A DNA stretch of 64,000 nt, from the NCBI GenBank assembly GCA_963775125.1, contig CAVZHQ010000001.1, positions 372,001 to 436,000 of the forward strand, read 5' to 3'. Below the pieces are notes generated by a model. It saw nothing but the letters and a program-made list of their open reading frames with translations. It had not been told where the DNA came from and did not search any database. This stretch comes from JAHECQ01 sp963775125. GTDB taxonomy: Bacteria; Actinomycetota; Acidimicrobiia; Acidimicrobiales; SZUA-35. Positions 39,342 through 48,351 of this stretch are shown piece by piece; position 1 is the stretch's first letter, and the number at the start of each line of letters is the position of its first letter. The position numbers and the translations under genes were made by a program.

Positions 39342-40229
39342 ATGAAGTTCGGCTTGCGCTACGGCAACATCGGCCCACTGTCTGCTCGCGGCCCGTCGAT
39401 CGAATTGGCCCAGTTCGCCGAAGCGGCCGGTTTCGAATCGTTCTGGTCCATCGAGCACGTCGTCATTCCTGCCGGCTACCAGTCGGCCTACCCGTACTCG
39501 GACGACGGCCGTTTCGGGTGGCCCGAGACGCTCGACTACCCCGACCCGCTCATGTGGCTTGCGGTCCTGGCCGGCGCCACCACCACCATCAAGCTCGGCA
39601 CCGCCATCCTCATCCTTCCCCAACGCAACCCGGTGGTGCTGGCCAAGGAGTGCGCCACCCTCGACGCCATGTCCGACGGGCGTCTCCTCCTCGGTGTCGG
39701 CGTCGGCTGGCTCGAGGAGGAGTTCGATGCCATCGGCGTCCCGTTCGCCGAACGCGCTGCCCGGACCGACGAAGCCATCGACGTCCTGCGATGCCTGTGG
39801 TCCGAAGACGAAGCGACCTTCGACGGACGGTTCACGTCGTTCGACCGAGCGATCATGTTCCCCAAGCCCATCAGTCGCATCGGCGAACGACCGGGCGTTC
39901 CCATCATCGTCGGCGGACACTCCAAGGTCGCAGCCCGTCGTGCCGGACGGACCGGGGACGGGTTCTTCCCCGCTCGGGCCACCCCCGATGATCTCGGACC
40001 ACTGGTGGACATCGTGCACGCCACGGCGGTCGAGCACGGGCGTGACCCCGCTGCCGTCGAGATCACCGCCGGCTCGGTCTTCGACTACGACTCGGCCCGC
40101 CGCTTCGAGGAAATGGGCGCCGATCGTGTGATGTGCGCGCTGATGTTGCCCGACCTGATCGACGACATCGATACGGCCAAGCGCAAGATCGACGCCTTCG
40201 TCAGCGACATCATGAGCCGGTTCGAGTGA
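39342..40229 (+). CDS. LLM-class oxidoreductase, probably F420-dependent
   Basis: Luciferase-like TIM-barrel oxidoreductase, 295 residues, intact. Seen: MKFGLRYGNIGP, AEAAGFESFWSIEHVVIP, IKLGTAILILPQRNPVVLAKE, DAMSDGRLLLGVGVGWLEEEF and IIVGGHSKVAARRAGRTGDG. These match the TIGR03619-like F420-dependent subfamily common in actinobacteria. It probably transfers hydride to or from an alcohol, ketone or enone. The stop overlaps the GTG of the next gene, so it heads an operon that also contains nickel-pincer cofactor genes. Confidence 0.87.
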   Translation: MKFGLRYGNIGPLSARGPSIELAQFAEAAGFESFWSIEHVVIPAGYQSAYPYSDDGRFGWPETLDYPDPLMWLAVLAGATTTIKLGTAILILPQRNPVVLAKECATLDAMSDGRLLLGVGVGWLEEEFDAIGVPFAERAARTDEAIDVLRCLWSEDEATFDGRFTSFDRAIMFPKPISRIGERPGVPIIVGGHSKVAARRAGRTGDGFFPARATPDDLGPLVDIVHATAVEHGRDPAAVEITAGSVFDYDSARRFEEMGADRVMCALMLPDLIDDIDTAKRKIDAFVSDIMSRFE

Positions 40230-41140
40230 CGGCGGCCGAGCCTGAGGCGGCTGCACTTCTTGCCCGCCAGGTGGCCCGGGCCGCCGAGTCCGTGCACTGC
40301 GTCGGCTACTACACCGCGGAAATCCGCACGCTGACCGACATGGGGTTCAGCGGAAGAGGGTTCAGCGGAAGAGGGTTCAGCGGCTGGTGGCACGCCTACT
40401 TCGGGTACCGGTTCGCCCCCCTCGGCCGGGCATCAGCCAACCTGGTCACGGCAACGGCCTACAACTTCGCGCCGCGCATGGTCGCCCGAGCCGTACCCAG
40501 CACCTGGGACGTGCTCGAACCCGACGCGTTGCTCGATGCCCACCGCTCGCTCGTGTCGACGGCGATGCGGCGGATCTTCGCCGATGGTCTGTTCGCCAAC
40601 GAGATCGCCGAGGCGGCAACGCTGGCTCGGACTGCCGTGACCGATCTCCCGCTCGCCGGGCGTCCGCTGTTTGCAGCCCATGCACAGCTCGAGTGGCCCG
40701 ACGATCCGCTCATGGCGCTCTGGCATGCGTGCACGCTGATCCGCGAGTACCGCTTCGACGGCCACAACATGACCTTGGGCGCAGCCGGGATCGACGGCGT
40801 CGAATGCCATGCGCTCATGGCCGCGTTCGGCCACGGCAACCAGGCCACCATCCAAGGGATACGCGGGTGGACGAAGGACGAGTGGGACGCCGGGGTACAG
40901 CGACTTCAACGCCGTGGCTGGCTGGATGGCGACGGCCAGTTCACCCCCGAGGGGCGGGAAGCCCGAGCCGGCGTCGAGCGCGGCACCGACCAACGATCGG
41001 TCGGCCTGGTCGACAACGTCGGACCGGTCGCTGTCGGTCGGCTGATCGACCTGCTCAAACCCATCGCCGGCCATCTGGTGTCGACGGGCGAAGTGGCCGG
41101 TGTGTGGCCGCCCCCCGCAGTCATGCGGCCACTAGCCTGA
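40226..41140 (+). CDS. SCO6745 family protein
   Basis: 304 residues from GTG 40226, overlapping the previous stop (GTGA). The family pattern is seen in CVGYYTAEIRTLTDMGF, YFGYRFAPLGRASANLVTATAYNFAP and the C-terminal winged-helix-like half (GWTKDEWDAGVQRLQRRGWLD, LTPEGRE-like FTPEGREARAGVE). Odd feature: three GFSGR copies in a row (residues about 40-53), encoded by a 15-bp tandem repeat, expand a loop that is short in relatives. Function is unknown; a DNA-binding role is suggested by the C-terminal fold but is not shown. Confidence 0.75.
   Translation: MTAAEPEAAALLARQVARAAESVHCVGYYTAEIRTLTDMGFSGRGFSGRGFSGWWHAYFGYRFAPLGRASANLVTATAYNFAPRMVARAVPSTWDVLEPDALLDAHRSLVSTAMRRIFADGLFANEIAEAATLARTAVTDLPLAGRPLFAAHAQLEWPDDPLMALWHACTLIREYRFDGHNMTLGAAGIDGVECHALMAAFGHGNQATIQGIRGWTKDEWDAGVQRLQRRGWLDGDGQFTPEGREARAGVERGTDQRSVGLVDNVGPVAVGRLIDLLKPIAGHLVSTGEVAGVWPPPAVMRPLA
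40343..40383 (+). repeat. 15-bp tandem repeat within the SCO6745-family gene
   Basis: gggttcagcggaaga repeated 2.7 times, in frame, encoding GFSGR units. Because the unit is a multiple of three, copy changes do not break the gene. Confidence 0.85.
41133..41138 (+). promoter_or_regulatory. -10-like box before larE
   Basis: TAGCCT, 6 nt before the GTG at 41145 and overlapping the stop of the SCO6745-family gene. It may give larEBC an internal leaderless promoter. Confidence 0.4.
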
Positions 41141-41144
41141 GCCC

Positions 41145-41981
41145 GTGTCCGACTCACTGCCCGATCGTCTGCCTGTCTCGCTGCAACAGCTGGAAGCCCG
41201 GCTGCTCCAGGCGGTTCGTGACATCGGCCCGACCGTCGTTGCGTTCTCGGGCGGGGTCGATTCCTCCTTGGTCGCGATGGCCGCCGGCAAGGCATTGCCC
41301 CGCGCCGACGTGCTTCTCGCCACCGCCGACTCGGCGTCGCTGGCGTCGGGCGAGCTCGACGACTGCCGGCAACTCGCGGCCGAATGGGACCTGCCGTGGG
41401 TGGCGGTCCGGACCGAGGAACTGTCCGACCCGCGCTACCTCGCGAACGAGGGTGATCGCTGCTACTGGTGCAAGACCTCGTTGATGGACCAGATCGAGCC
41501 GCTTGCGACCGAGCGAGCCGCCACACCGACGCTGGGTGTGAACGTCGACGATCTGGGTGATCATCGGCCCGGCCAGCGAGCCGCTGCCGAACGCGGTGCA
41601 AGGTTCCCCCTGGTCGAAGCCGGGCTGGCCAAACCCGAGATCAGGGCGTTGGCCAAGCATTGGGGGATTCGGGTGTGGGACCGGCCGGCCATGCCCTGCC
41701 TGTCGTCGCGTGTTCCCTACGGCACCGCAATCACGGTCCCGCTGTTGTCCAAGGTCGACCGGGCCGAGGCGGCGTTGCGGGCCCGAGGTCTGAACGACGT
41801 CCGTGTGCGTCACTACGGTGACACCGCCCGGATCGAGGTACCTGCCGCCGACGTCGCTCGGGTCGCGCTCGACGCCGCGGCCATCGACCGGGACCTTCGG
41901 GCTGTTGGTTACCGCTACGTGACGCTCGACCTTGCGGGGCTCCGTTCGGGCAACCTGAACGGCGTACTCAGCGGTTCATGA
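41145..41981 (+). CDS. larE: LarE, ATP-dependent sacrificial sulfur transferase
   Basis: Adds sulfur to the pyridinium precursor of the nickel-pincer nucleotide cofactor (first found in lactate racemase). 278 residues. PP-loop motif FSGGVDSSLVAMAA (about residues 34-47), the DRCYWCKTSL stretch and the segment DRPAMPCLSSRVPYG, whose Cys corresponds to the sacrificial cysteine region of characterised LarE. GTG start at 41145, four bases after the previous stop. Overlaps larB by ATGA. Intact. Confidence 0.9.
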   Translation: MSDSLPDRLPVSLQQLEARLLQAVRDIGPTVVAFSGGVDSSLVAMAAGKALPRADVLLATADSASLASGELDDCRQLAAEWDLPWVAVRTEELSDPRYLANEGDRCYWCKTSLMDQIEPLATERAATPTLGVNVDDLGDHRPGQRAAAERGARFPLVEAGLAKPEIRALAKHWGIRVWDRPAMPCLSSRVPYGTAITVPLLSKVDRAEAALRARGLNDVRVRHYGDTARIEVPAADVARVALDAAAIDRDLRAVGYRYVTLDLAGLRSGNLNGVLSGS

Positions 41982-42634
41982 ACACCGATCCCGACGTCCG
42001 GTTCGATCATGGTCGGCCACAGCGAATTGGGATGCCTGAGGCGATCTTCTGCGCGGGCAAGACTGTCGAACAATGCGTCCGGATCGTCACCGACCTCTTG
42101 ACACCCGGTCTCGATCGGACCGACACGGTCATCGCCACCCGGGCAACCCCGGAGCAGTTGGTGGCGCTTCGGACCCTCGGCCCGCACGCCGATGCCGCAG
42201 GCACACTCACCTGGCGCCATCGGCCGCCGACGTTGGCGACGGTGGCCATCTTGTCGGCGGGCACGTCCGACCTGCCGATTGCCGAGGAGGCTCGGCTGAC
42301 CCTCGAAGCGCTCGGCCACACCACCGTGCGCCGCACCGATGTCGGGGTCGCAGGTCTGCATCGCCTGCTCGATGTGCTCCCGGCCTTGGCGGAGGTCGAC
42401 GTCATCATTGCGCTGGCCGGGATGGAGGGTGCGCTTCCCACCGTGCTCGCCGGGCTGGTCCCTCAGCCGATCATCGCGGTTCCAACGTCGGTCGGGTACG
42501 GAACCTCGTTCGCCGGAGCGACGGCACTGCTGTCGATGATGGCATCGTGCGCGCCGGGCATTGCGGTGGTGGGTATCGACAACGGCTACGGCGCAGCGTG
42601 CGCGGCCCATCGAATGATCGGCACGGGACGGTAG
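41978..42634 (+). CDS. larB: LarB, nickel-pincer cofactor biosynthesis (NaAD carboxylase/hydrolase)
   Basis: Carboxylates the pyridinium ring of nicotinic acid adenine dinucleotide and hydrolyses the phosphoanhydride. 218 residues with the PurE-like C-terminal half: ILSAGTSDLPIAEEA (about residues 90-104), VGVAGLHRLL, VIIALAGMEGALPTVLAGL and VPTSVGYGTSFAGATALLSM. The N-terminal segment PEAIFCAGKTVEQ is the usual LarB start motif. ATGA overlap with larE and no gap to larC show a coupled operon. Intact. Confidence 0.92.
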   Translation: MNTDPDVRFDHGRPQRIGMPEAIFCAGKTVEQCVRIVTDLLTPGLDRTDTVIATRATPEQLVALRTLGPHADAAGTLTWRHRPPTLATVAILSAGTSDLPIAEEARLTLEALGHTTVRRTDVGVAGLHRLLDVLPALAEVDVIIALAGMEGALPTVLAGLVPQPIIAVPTSVGYGTSFAGATALLSMMASCAPGIAVVGIDNGYGAACAAHRMIGTGR

Positions 42635-43829
42635 ATGCAGCTCTGGCTCGACCCGACGTTCGGGGCCTCCGGCGACATGCTGCTCGGCGCCATCGGCGGG
42701 CTGGTCGACCAGCCGTTGGCTGCGCTGGCGCCGCTGCAGCAACTGGGGATCGGCGGCTACGGGGTGTCCTTCGAGACCGTCGTGCGTTGCGGACTGTCGT
42801 CGACCAGAGCAGTCGTCGTCACCGACGAATCACGATCATCACGATCATCACGATCATCATGCGCATCATCGTCGTTGGTCGGAGATCGACGCCTTGCTCG
42901 CCGGGAGCGGCCTGCCCGAGCGGGTGGTGGCCGGGGCTCGATCGACCTTCCGCCTCCTGGGCGACGTCGAGGCGGCCCAACACGACGTGCCCATCGACGA
43001 GGTGCAGTTCCACGAAGTCGGAGCGGTCGACGCCATCGTCGACATCGTCGGAGCGTGGCTCCTGCTCGACGAGCTCCGCAACGGCCAGTCGATGACCGTC
43101 ACGGTCGGGCCGGTAGGGCTGGGCCACGGGGTGGTCAAGGCCGCCCACGGGCTGCTTCCGCTGCCCGCGCCGGCCACCGTTGCGCTGCTCAACGGAAAGC
43201 CCACCCATCCGCTCGATGTCGCCTTCGAGACCTGCACCCCGACCGGTGCGGCCCTTCTGGTCTCGCTGTCTGATGCCTGGGGGCCGCTGCCTGCGGGCTC
43301 TCTTGGACGGTCGGCCCGTGGAGCCGGCGGCAAGGACCCCGCTGCTCATCCCAATGTGGTGACCGCCATCCTGGTCGATTCGGCCGACTCGGCCAATGGC
43401 GTCGGCGCCGAGCGGCGAATGGTGCTCGAGACCAACGTCGATGACGTCTCGCCCGAAGTACTGGCGCACGTCATCGGCCGGGCATTGCGTAATGGGGCAG
43501 ACGACGCCTGGATCACTCCGATCCTGATGAAGAAGGGGCGTCCCGCGCACGAGGTGAAGGTGCTGTGCCGACCGGAGCTGGCGGCCGAAATGGTCCGGCT
43601 GCTGATGGTCGAGACAGGCACGCTCGGCGTCCGGTCACGCCTCGTCGATCGCCACGCAGCCGAGCGGCACGTGACATCGGTCCACGTCCACGGTCACGAA
43701 GTGCGCGTGAAGGTCGGGCCGTTCGGCGCCAAGGCCGAACACGATGACCTCGTTCGTGTTGCCGAGGCGACGGGCCTTCCGCTGCGTCAGGTGGCCGCTG
43801 ATGCCGCCGCCCAACTGCAGCTCGGGTGA
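42635..43829 (+). CDS. larC: LarC, nickel-insertion protein (frame change in His-rich segment)
   Basis: CTP-dependent nickel insertase completing the pincer cofactor. The N-terminal part (MQLWLDPTFGASGDMLLGAI) and the main body (VQFHEVGAVDAIVDIVGAW, TPTGAALL, ETNVDDVSPEVLAHVIG, ILMKKGRPAHEVKVLC) are in different frames. The switch lies near 42828-42832, just before a His-rich stretch HDHHDHHDHHAHH that reads only in the downstream frame. Lactobacillus larC is made by programmed frameshifting from two frames, so this could be genuine; a sequencing error is at least as likely here. About 398 residues in total. Confidence 0.88.
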
Positions 43830-43833
43830 AGGC

Positions 43834-45003
43834 TCAGCGCTTGTCGGCCGCCCGAGAGAGGATCGCTCGGCTGATGACCAGCTTCTGGATCTCGCTCGTG
43901 CCCTCGCCGATGATCATCAGAGGAGCGTCGCGGTAGAGCCGCTCGACGGGGTATTCGGTGGTGAACCCGTTGCCGCCGTGGATGCGCATGGCGTCGAGCG
44001 CCAGTTCGGCCGCCGTCTCCGACGCGAAGAGCTTGGCCATGCCGGCCTCCATGTCGGCCCGCTCGCCGGCGTCGACCCTGGCGGCCGCGTCACGAACCAT
44101 GAGACGGGCAGCGTGCAGCTTCGTTGCCATCTCCGCCAGCTTGAACCCGATGGCCTGATGCTGAGCGATCGGCTTGCCGAACGCTTCTCGCTGCTGGGCG
44201 TAGGACAGCGCCGCGTCGAATGCCGCCTGGGCGACGCCGACGCCGCGGGCGGCGACGTTGATGCGCCCCAGTTCGAGGGCGGTGAGCGCCCAGCGGAATC
44301 CCTTGCCCAGGCCCGCCTCGCCGCCGAGGAGTGCGGACGCCGGGAGGTGATGATCGACGTAGCTCATCTCGACGGTCTCGAGCCCGCGATACCCGAGCTT
44401 GTCGATGTGCTTGGAGATGCTGATGCCCCCATCGCCGTTCGGTCCGGGCGTCTTCTCGACCATGAAGCAACTGATGCCCGCAGCGCCCGGCTCGTCAGAG
44501 GTTCGGGCCAGGAGCGCCACGATGCCGGCTCGCTCACCGTTCGTGACCCACATCTTGGTGCCGTTGATGACCCACTCGTCGCCGTCTCGGTGCGCCTTGC
44601 ATCGCAGCGCTGCGGCGTCCGAACCCGAGTCCGGCTCCGAGAGCGAGAAGCAGCCGCGCAGGGTTCCCGCGGCCATGCCGGGAAGCCATTTGGCGCGTTG
44701 GTCGTCGGTGCCGAAGCCGTTGATCAGTTGGGCCGCGATGAGGTGGCTGTTGATGACCCCCGACAAGGACATCCAACCGCGGGACAACTCTTCGATGACA
44801 CGGGCGTAGGTCGAGACATCCAGACCCAGTCCGCCGAACGCTTCGGGAACGGTGGCGCCGAAGAGCCCGAAGTCGCGCATCTGATCGACCATGGCGTCCG
44901 GGTAGAGATCGTCGAGCTCGAAGTCTCGGACGTGGGGGAGTACGTCGTTGTCCACGAAGCGGGCGAGGGTCTCGATCATCTGGTCGGCTACATCGGAGTC
45001 CAT
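43834..45003 (-). CDS. Acyl-CoA dehydrogenase
   Basis: FAD enzyme introducing an alpha-beta double bond in acyl-CoA, 389 residues, intact. FAD/substrate motifs FSLSEPDSGSDAAAL (about residues 123-137) and KMWVTNGERAGIVALLA, the C-terminal helices with QQREAFGKPIAQHQAIGFKLAEM, and YRDAPLMIIGEGTSEIQKLVI, placing the family catalytic Glu in IGEGTSE. Start ATG 45003; the longer open frame upstream is antisense to the GtrA-like gene. Convergent with larC (4-bp gap). Chain-length preference unknown. Confidence 0.92.
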   Translation of the reverse strand: MDSDVADQMIETLARFVDNDVLPHVRDFELDDLYPDAMVDQMRDFGLFGATVPEAFGGLGLDVSTYARVIEELSRGWMSLSGVINSHLIAAQLINGFGTDDQRAKWLPGMAAGTLRGCFSLSEPDSGSDAAALRCKAHRDGDEWVINGTKMWVTNGERAGIVALLARTSDEPGAAGISCFMVEKTPGPNGDGGISISKHIDKLGYRGLETVEMSYVDHHLPASALLGGEAGLGKGFRWALTALELGRINVAARGVGVAQAAFDAALSYAQQREAFGKPIAQHQAIGFKLAEMATKLHAARLMVRDAAARVDAGERADMEAGMAKLFASETAAELALDAMRIHGGNGFTTEYPVERLYRDAPLMIIGEGTSEIQKLVISRAILSRAADKR

Positions 45004-45120
45004 GCGGTCGATGATGCCACGGCGTCCCGTATCAAGACGACCCGGCCCCAACCCGCTCCGGTCCCAACACTCGTCCAACACTCTGGTCCCAGCACACTGG
45101 TCAAAAGTGCTCCAGGGTCG

Positions 45121-45126
45121 TATGCT
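45121..45126 (+). promoter_or_regulatory. -10 box, leaderless promoter of the GtrA-like gene
   Basis: TATGCT, 9 nt before the GTG at 45136; supports that start over the much longer upstream open frame. Confidence 0.45.
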
Positions 45127-45135
45127 CGACGAGCT

Positions 45136-45573
45136 GTGCCTACTGCAACCGAACCCAAACGCTCGCTGGCGGCCGCTCCCGACAAAGCACGCCTGCTTCG
45201 CTACGGCACCGTCTCGGCCATCAACATTGTCGGTCACCAGGGCATCCTGGCCGTCGCCAATACCGGACTCGACATCCCCGGCGGTCCGGCCAATGCCATC
45301 GCCGCCTCCATCATGTCCATTCCCGCCTATCTGCTCAGTCGGAACTGGGTCTGGCAGGTCGACGGTAAGCATTCGGTGACTGGCCATGTGCTCCCGTTCT
45401 GGGTGATCACCGTCCTCGGACTGCTCGTCTCCACGGGCATGGCCGCGCTGGCGCAATCTCTGTTCGGCAAGGGCCTTGCCGTCAACATCGCAGCGTTCCT
45501 CGGATACTTCATCGTGTGGGTGATCAAATTCTTGGTGCTCGAGCGCCTCTTCGGCCGGCACGCTGCGTCATGA
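45136..45573 (+). CDS. GtrA-like membrane protein
   Basis: 145 residues, four membrane helices, GtrA/DPMS-like family. Typical sequence points: LLRYGTVSAINIVGHQGILAV at helix 1, SIPAYLLSRNWVWQV after helix 2 (the conserved N-x-W stretch), then two more hydrophobic helices and a basic tail. Family members assist flipping or export of polyprenyl-linked sugars and cell-surface polysaccharide precursors. GTG start at 45136 chosen because of the TATGCT box. Divergent from the acyl-CoA dehydrogenase; the AhpD-like gene follows after 7 bp. Confidence 0.82.
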   Translation: MPTATEPKRSLAAAPDKARLLRYGTVSAINIVGHQGILAVANTGLDIPGGPANAIAASIMSIPAYLLSRNWVWQVDGKHSVTGHVLPFWVITVLGLLVSTGMAALAQSLFGKGLAVNIAAFLGYFIVWVIKFLVLERLFGRHAAS

Positions 45574-45580
45574 TGCATGC

Positions 45581-45979
45581 ATGGCTGAACCAGGTGGGTA
45601 CCGGGACCGACTTCGACGCAACGCGGCCGCCGGCAGGAAGCTGAGCGAGCACCAACCCGAGCTGCACCAGTCGTACTGGCACACCCACGATCTGGCGATG
45701 GCGCCCGGCGCCCTCGATCGCAAGTCGAAGGAACTGATCGGTCTGGCCCTGGTGGTCACGATGCAGTGCGATGTCTGCATCGCGTTCCACGTCCGTGATT
45801 GTCTGGCGGCAGGCGCCACCCGGGAGGAGATCTACGAGGCGCTGAACGTCGCGGTGATGCAAGGCAGCGGACCGGCCATGGTCTACGCCGGCTACGCGGT
45901 CGAAGCCCTCGACGAATACCTTGCCGGCCGCGGTTCGACCGCGACGCCCGCCGAGCGCCCTGCACCCCATTCCCACTGA
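45581..45979 (+). CDS. Carboxymuconolactone decarboxylase/AhpD-like protein
   Basis: 132 residues with an all-helical AhpD/CMD core. The redox motif CDVCIAFHV (about residues 66-74) has the CxxC and following His of AhpD-type peroxidases; KELIGLALVVTMQ precedes it and REEIYEALNVAVMQGSGPAMVYA follows. Such proteins act in alkyl-hydroperoxide defence or in ring-opening steps; the CxxC suggests thiol-redox function. Follows the GtrA-like gene by 7 bp, so probably cotranscribed. C-terminal tail is Pro/His-rich and ends just before the palindromic repeat. Confidence 0.8.
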   Translation: MAEPGGYRDRLRRNAAAGRKLSEHQPELHQSYWHTHDLAMAPGALDRKSKELIGLALVVTMQCDVCIAFHVRDCLAAGATREEIYEALNVAVMQGSGPAMVYAGYAVEALDEYLAGRGSTATPAERPAPHSH

Positions 45980-46026
45980 ACCAAGCCCCACCGACCCCAT
46001 TCCCGCCAGGTCCAGGTAACCCGCGC

Positions 46027-46133
46027 GTTCTGCAAGCTGGGCCCACCCCAGCCCCGTTCTGCAAGACCCGCAACCCCCGGAGGGGGAGCGGGGTCTTGCA
46101 GAACGAGGGTGAGGTGGTTGGGGCTTGCAGAAG
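46027..46133. repeat. Nested palindromic repeat, copy 2 (TTCTGCAAG family)
   Basis: Outer arms gttctgcaagc (46027-46037) / gcttgcagaag (46123-46133), 10 of 11; inner perfect 15-bp arms cgttctgcaagaccc (46055-46069) / gggtcttgcagaacg (46091-46105). Same core and nested layout, and similar length (about 107 bp), as the repeat at 28581-28687. Sits just upstream of the thioesterase promoter. Confidence 0.82.
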
Positions 46134-46142
46134 GGCGGTGGC

Positions 46143-46148
46143 TAGGCT
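46143..46148 (+). promoter_or_regulatory. -10 box, leaderless promoter of the thioesterase
   Basis: TAGGCT, 9 nt before the ATG at 46158, identical to the boxes at 4440 and 38098. Confidence 0.5.
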
Positions 46149-46157
46149 CGCCGTTCC

Positions 46158-46970
46158 ATGGGCATGACTGACGACGATCACCCGGTTCGAGACTTTCTGC
46201 AACTTCGGCCTGGGAGCTCGGACGGGCATTGGCGACTGCCGGTCACCGACAGCATCTGCGGTGGTCGAGGCAACCTCTACGGCGGATGCGGGTTGGCGGC
46301 GGTGATCGAAGCGGCCGAGGGGACCGTCGGCAAGGCGACGGCGTGGGCCACCTGCCAGTTCGTCGGGGGAGCGAAGCCACCCGACGTGATCGACCTGCAG
46401 GTCGAGGTGTTGGCCACGGGGTTCTACATGTCCCAGGCCCGCATCACCGGGTTCGTCGACGGCAACCTGTTCCTCACGGCGCTTGCCGCGCTGGGCCGTC
46501 GACCTTCGATCGCCGAGGGCATGTGGGAGCAGATGCCGAACGTGCTCCCTCCCGACCAGTGTCCCAGCCGCAAACTGGCAAACGAGGAGCGTCGGGGCGG
46601 CCTCCGACCACGCATCGACGAACGCACGGCGACCCTGACACCCGACGGGTTCATGGCTGCGAACGCCGAGGGGAGTTCGGCGCTGTGGGCGACGATGCCG
46701 GGCGGCGTACCCGCGTTCGCGTCGGCGTTGGCGATCGTGGGCGACGATGTCTCGGCTGGGGTCGCGGCGGCGGTGGTCAACGATGTCCGTGCCCGCTCGA
46801 TCGACAACACCATTCGGGTGGTCTCGCCCCAGGCCTGCGACTGGGTGCTCGCCGACATCAAGATCCACGCAGTGACCGAAGGGCTCGGGCATGGCAAGGT
46901 CAACCTGTGGAGCCCGTCGGGCCATCTTCTCGCCGTCACCGAGCAGAGCGGGCTCGTCGGGCCCCGATGA
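46158..46970 (+). CDS. Acyl-CoA thioesterase-like protein (double hot-dog)
   Basis: 270 residues, resembling the TesB-like thioesterase family of actinobacteria: N-terminal hot-dog half with GGRGNLYGGCGLAAVIEAAE and TAWATCQFVGGAKPPDVIDLQVEV, and C-terminal half with STDNTIRVV-like SIDNTIRVVSPQACDWVLADIK and a HLLAVTEQSGLV ending that is typical of the family. It would hydrolyse acyl-CoA thioesters, but some members lack activity. The ATGA overlap with the MFS gene suggests a functional link, for example export of the freed acid or drug. Confidence 0.72.
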   Translation: MGMTDDDHPVRDFLQLRPGSSDGHWRLPVTDSICGGRGNLYGGCGLAAVIEAAEGTVGKATAWATCQFVGGAKPPDVIDLQVEVLATGFYMSQARITGFVDGNLFLTALAALGRRPSIAEGMWEQMPNVLPPDQCPSRKLANEERRGGLRPRIDERTATLTPDGFMAANAEGSSALWATMPGGVPAFASALAIVGDDVSAGVAAAVVNDVRARSIDNTIRVVSPQACDWVLADIKIHAVTEGLGHGKVNLWSPSGHLLAVTEQSGLVGPR

Positions 46971-48351
46971 GCCCGGCCGAACGGGTCCCCTCGGGTAGCT
47001 GGGCCGCCTTGTCGCTGGCTGCGCTGGCGTTCTCCATCGTCATGTTCAACGTGACGGGCACCAACATTGCGTTCTCCTCGATTGCCGAAACGTTCGAAGG
47101 AGCGTCCCGTTCGAGCCTGTCCTGGGCGCTGTCGGGGTACAGCATCACGCTGGCCACGTTCATGGTCCTCGCCGGCCGCATGGCCGACCGCGTGGGCCGA
47201 CGGCGGGTGTTCTTCATCGGCGTCTCTGTGTTCCTGTGCGGTTCGCTGCTCAGCGCACTCGCGCCTCGCGCCGGGGTGTTCGTTGCCGGTCGGATCGTTC
47301 AGGGCCTCGGCGGCTCACTCGCCGTACCATCCTCGCTGGCGTTGGTGTTGCCCGGCTTCCCTGCGTCGCGTCGAACGACGGCGGTAGCGACCTGGACGGC
47401 GAGCGGTTCGACGGGCGCTGCCATCGCACCGAGCCTTTCGGCCTTCATCGTCCACGGTCTCGGCTGGCGGTACATCTACCTCATCTCCGCACCCATCGTC
47501 GGGTTCGTGCTCGTCGTCGGTCGGCGCTGGCTCATCGAGACCAAGACCCAGACCCCGACCGACCGCATCGATCTGGTCGGGGTGCCGATGGGGACCGCAG
47601 CCATTGGACTGTTCGCGGTTGCGATCGTGCAAGGACCGAAGTGGGGCTGGACGTCGTTCCCGATCCTGGGTTGTGTCGCCGGCGCGGCGTTGCTTATCCC
47701 GCTCTTCGTCGTGCGTTCGCTGCGTCACAGCGCGCCACTGCTCGACCTCCGACTGTTCAAGGTTCGCAACGTGTGGACGGCGTCGTTGGCCAACGTCTTC
47801 CTGTCGATGATGGGCCAGTCGATCTGGCTGGTATGGCCACTCTTCCTCACCGGTATCTGGGGATACTCACTGCTCGACGCGGGACTGGCGATCACGCCGG
47901 CACCCGTCTGTTCGGCGGTTACCGGATTGATCTCCGGGCGCATGGCCGACCGCTACGGACCTCGACTTCTCATCTCTGTCGGCTCGCTGCTCCCGATCCT
48001 GGTGATGCTGTGGATCACCTTCCGATTCACCAGCGAGCCTGCCTACTGGACCACGTTCTTTCCCGCCGTGGTCTGCTTCGGCATTGGCTTCGGCATGACG
48101 TATTCGCCTCTGAACAGCGCAGCGCTGGAAGGCGTGAGCCCTGACGTGTTCGGCGAGGTGAACGCGGCGTTCAACACCATCCGGAACCTCGCGGGGGACT
48201 CGGGATCGCGATCGTCGTCGCCATCCTGGGTGACAGCGACCGGATCGCGTTCGAAACCTTCGACAAGGTCTTCTACTTGTTCGCGTTCCTCAGCGCCGTT
48301 CCCGCCGTGGTCATCTACACGCTCTATCCGAGGACAGCCCCTGTTCAGTGA
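46967..48351 (+). CDS. MFS exporter, EmrB/QacA-like DHA2 type (one frameshift)
   Basis: About 461 residues. Helix 1 with FSIVMFNVTGTNIAF, motif A GRMADRVGRRRVF after helix 2, WTASGSTGAAIAPSLSAFIVHGLGWRYIYLI (motif C region, split here: SGSTGAAIAPSLSAF) and further hydrophobic helices fit drug:H+ antiporters with about 12-14 segments. The break near 48195 is a run of five G; six gives LAGGLGIAIVVAILGDSD, ending RTAPVQ and TGA at 48349-48351. Coupled to the thioesterase gene; convergent with the DUF3500 gene (7-bp overlap). Confidence 0.8.

Noticed and set aside
43744..45135. Long 5' extension of the GtrA-like open frame
   Set aside because: Antisense to the acyl-CoA dehydrogenase; homology and a -10 box support the start at 45136.
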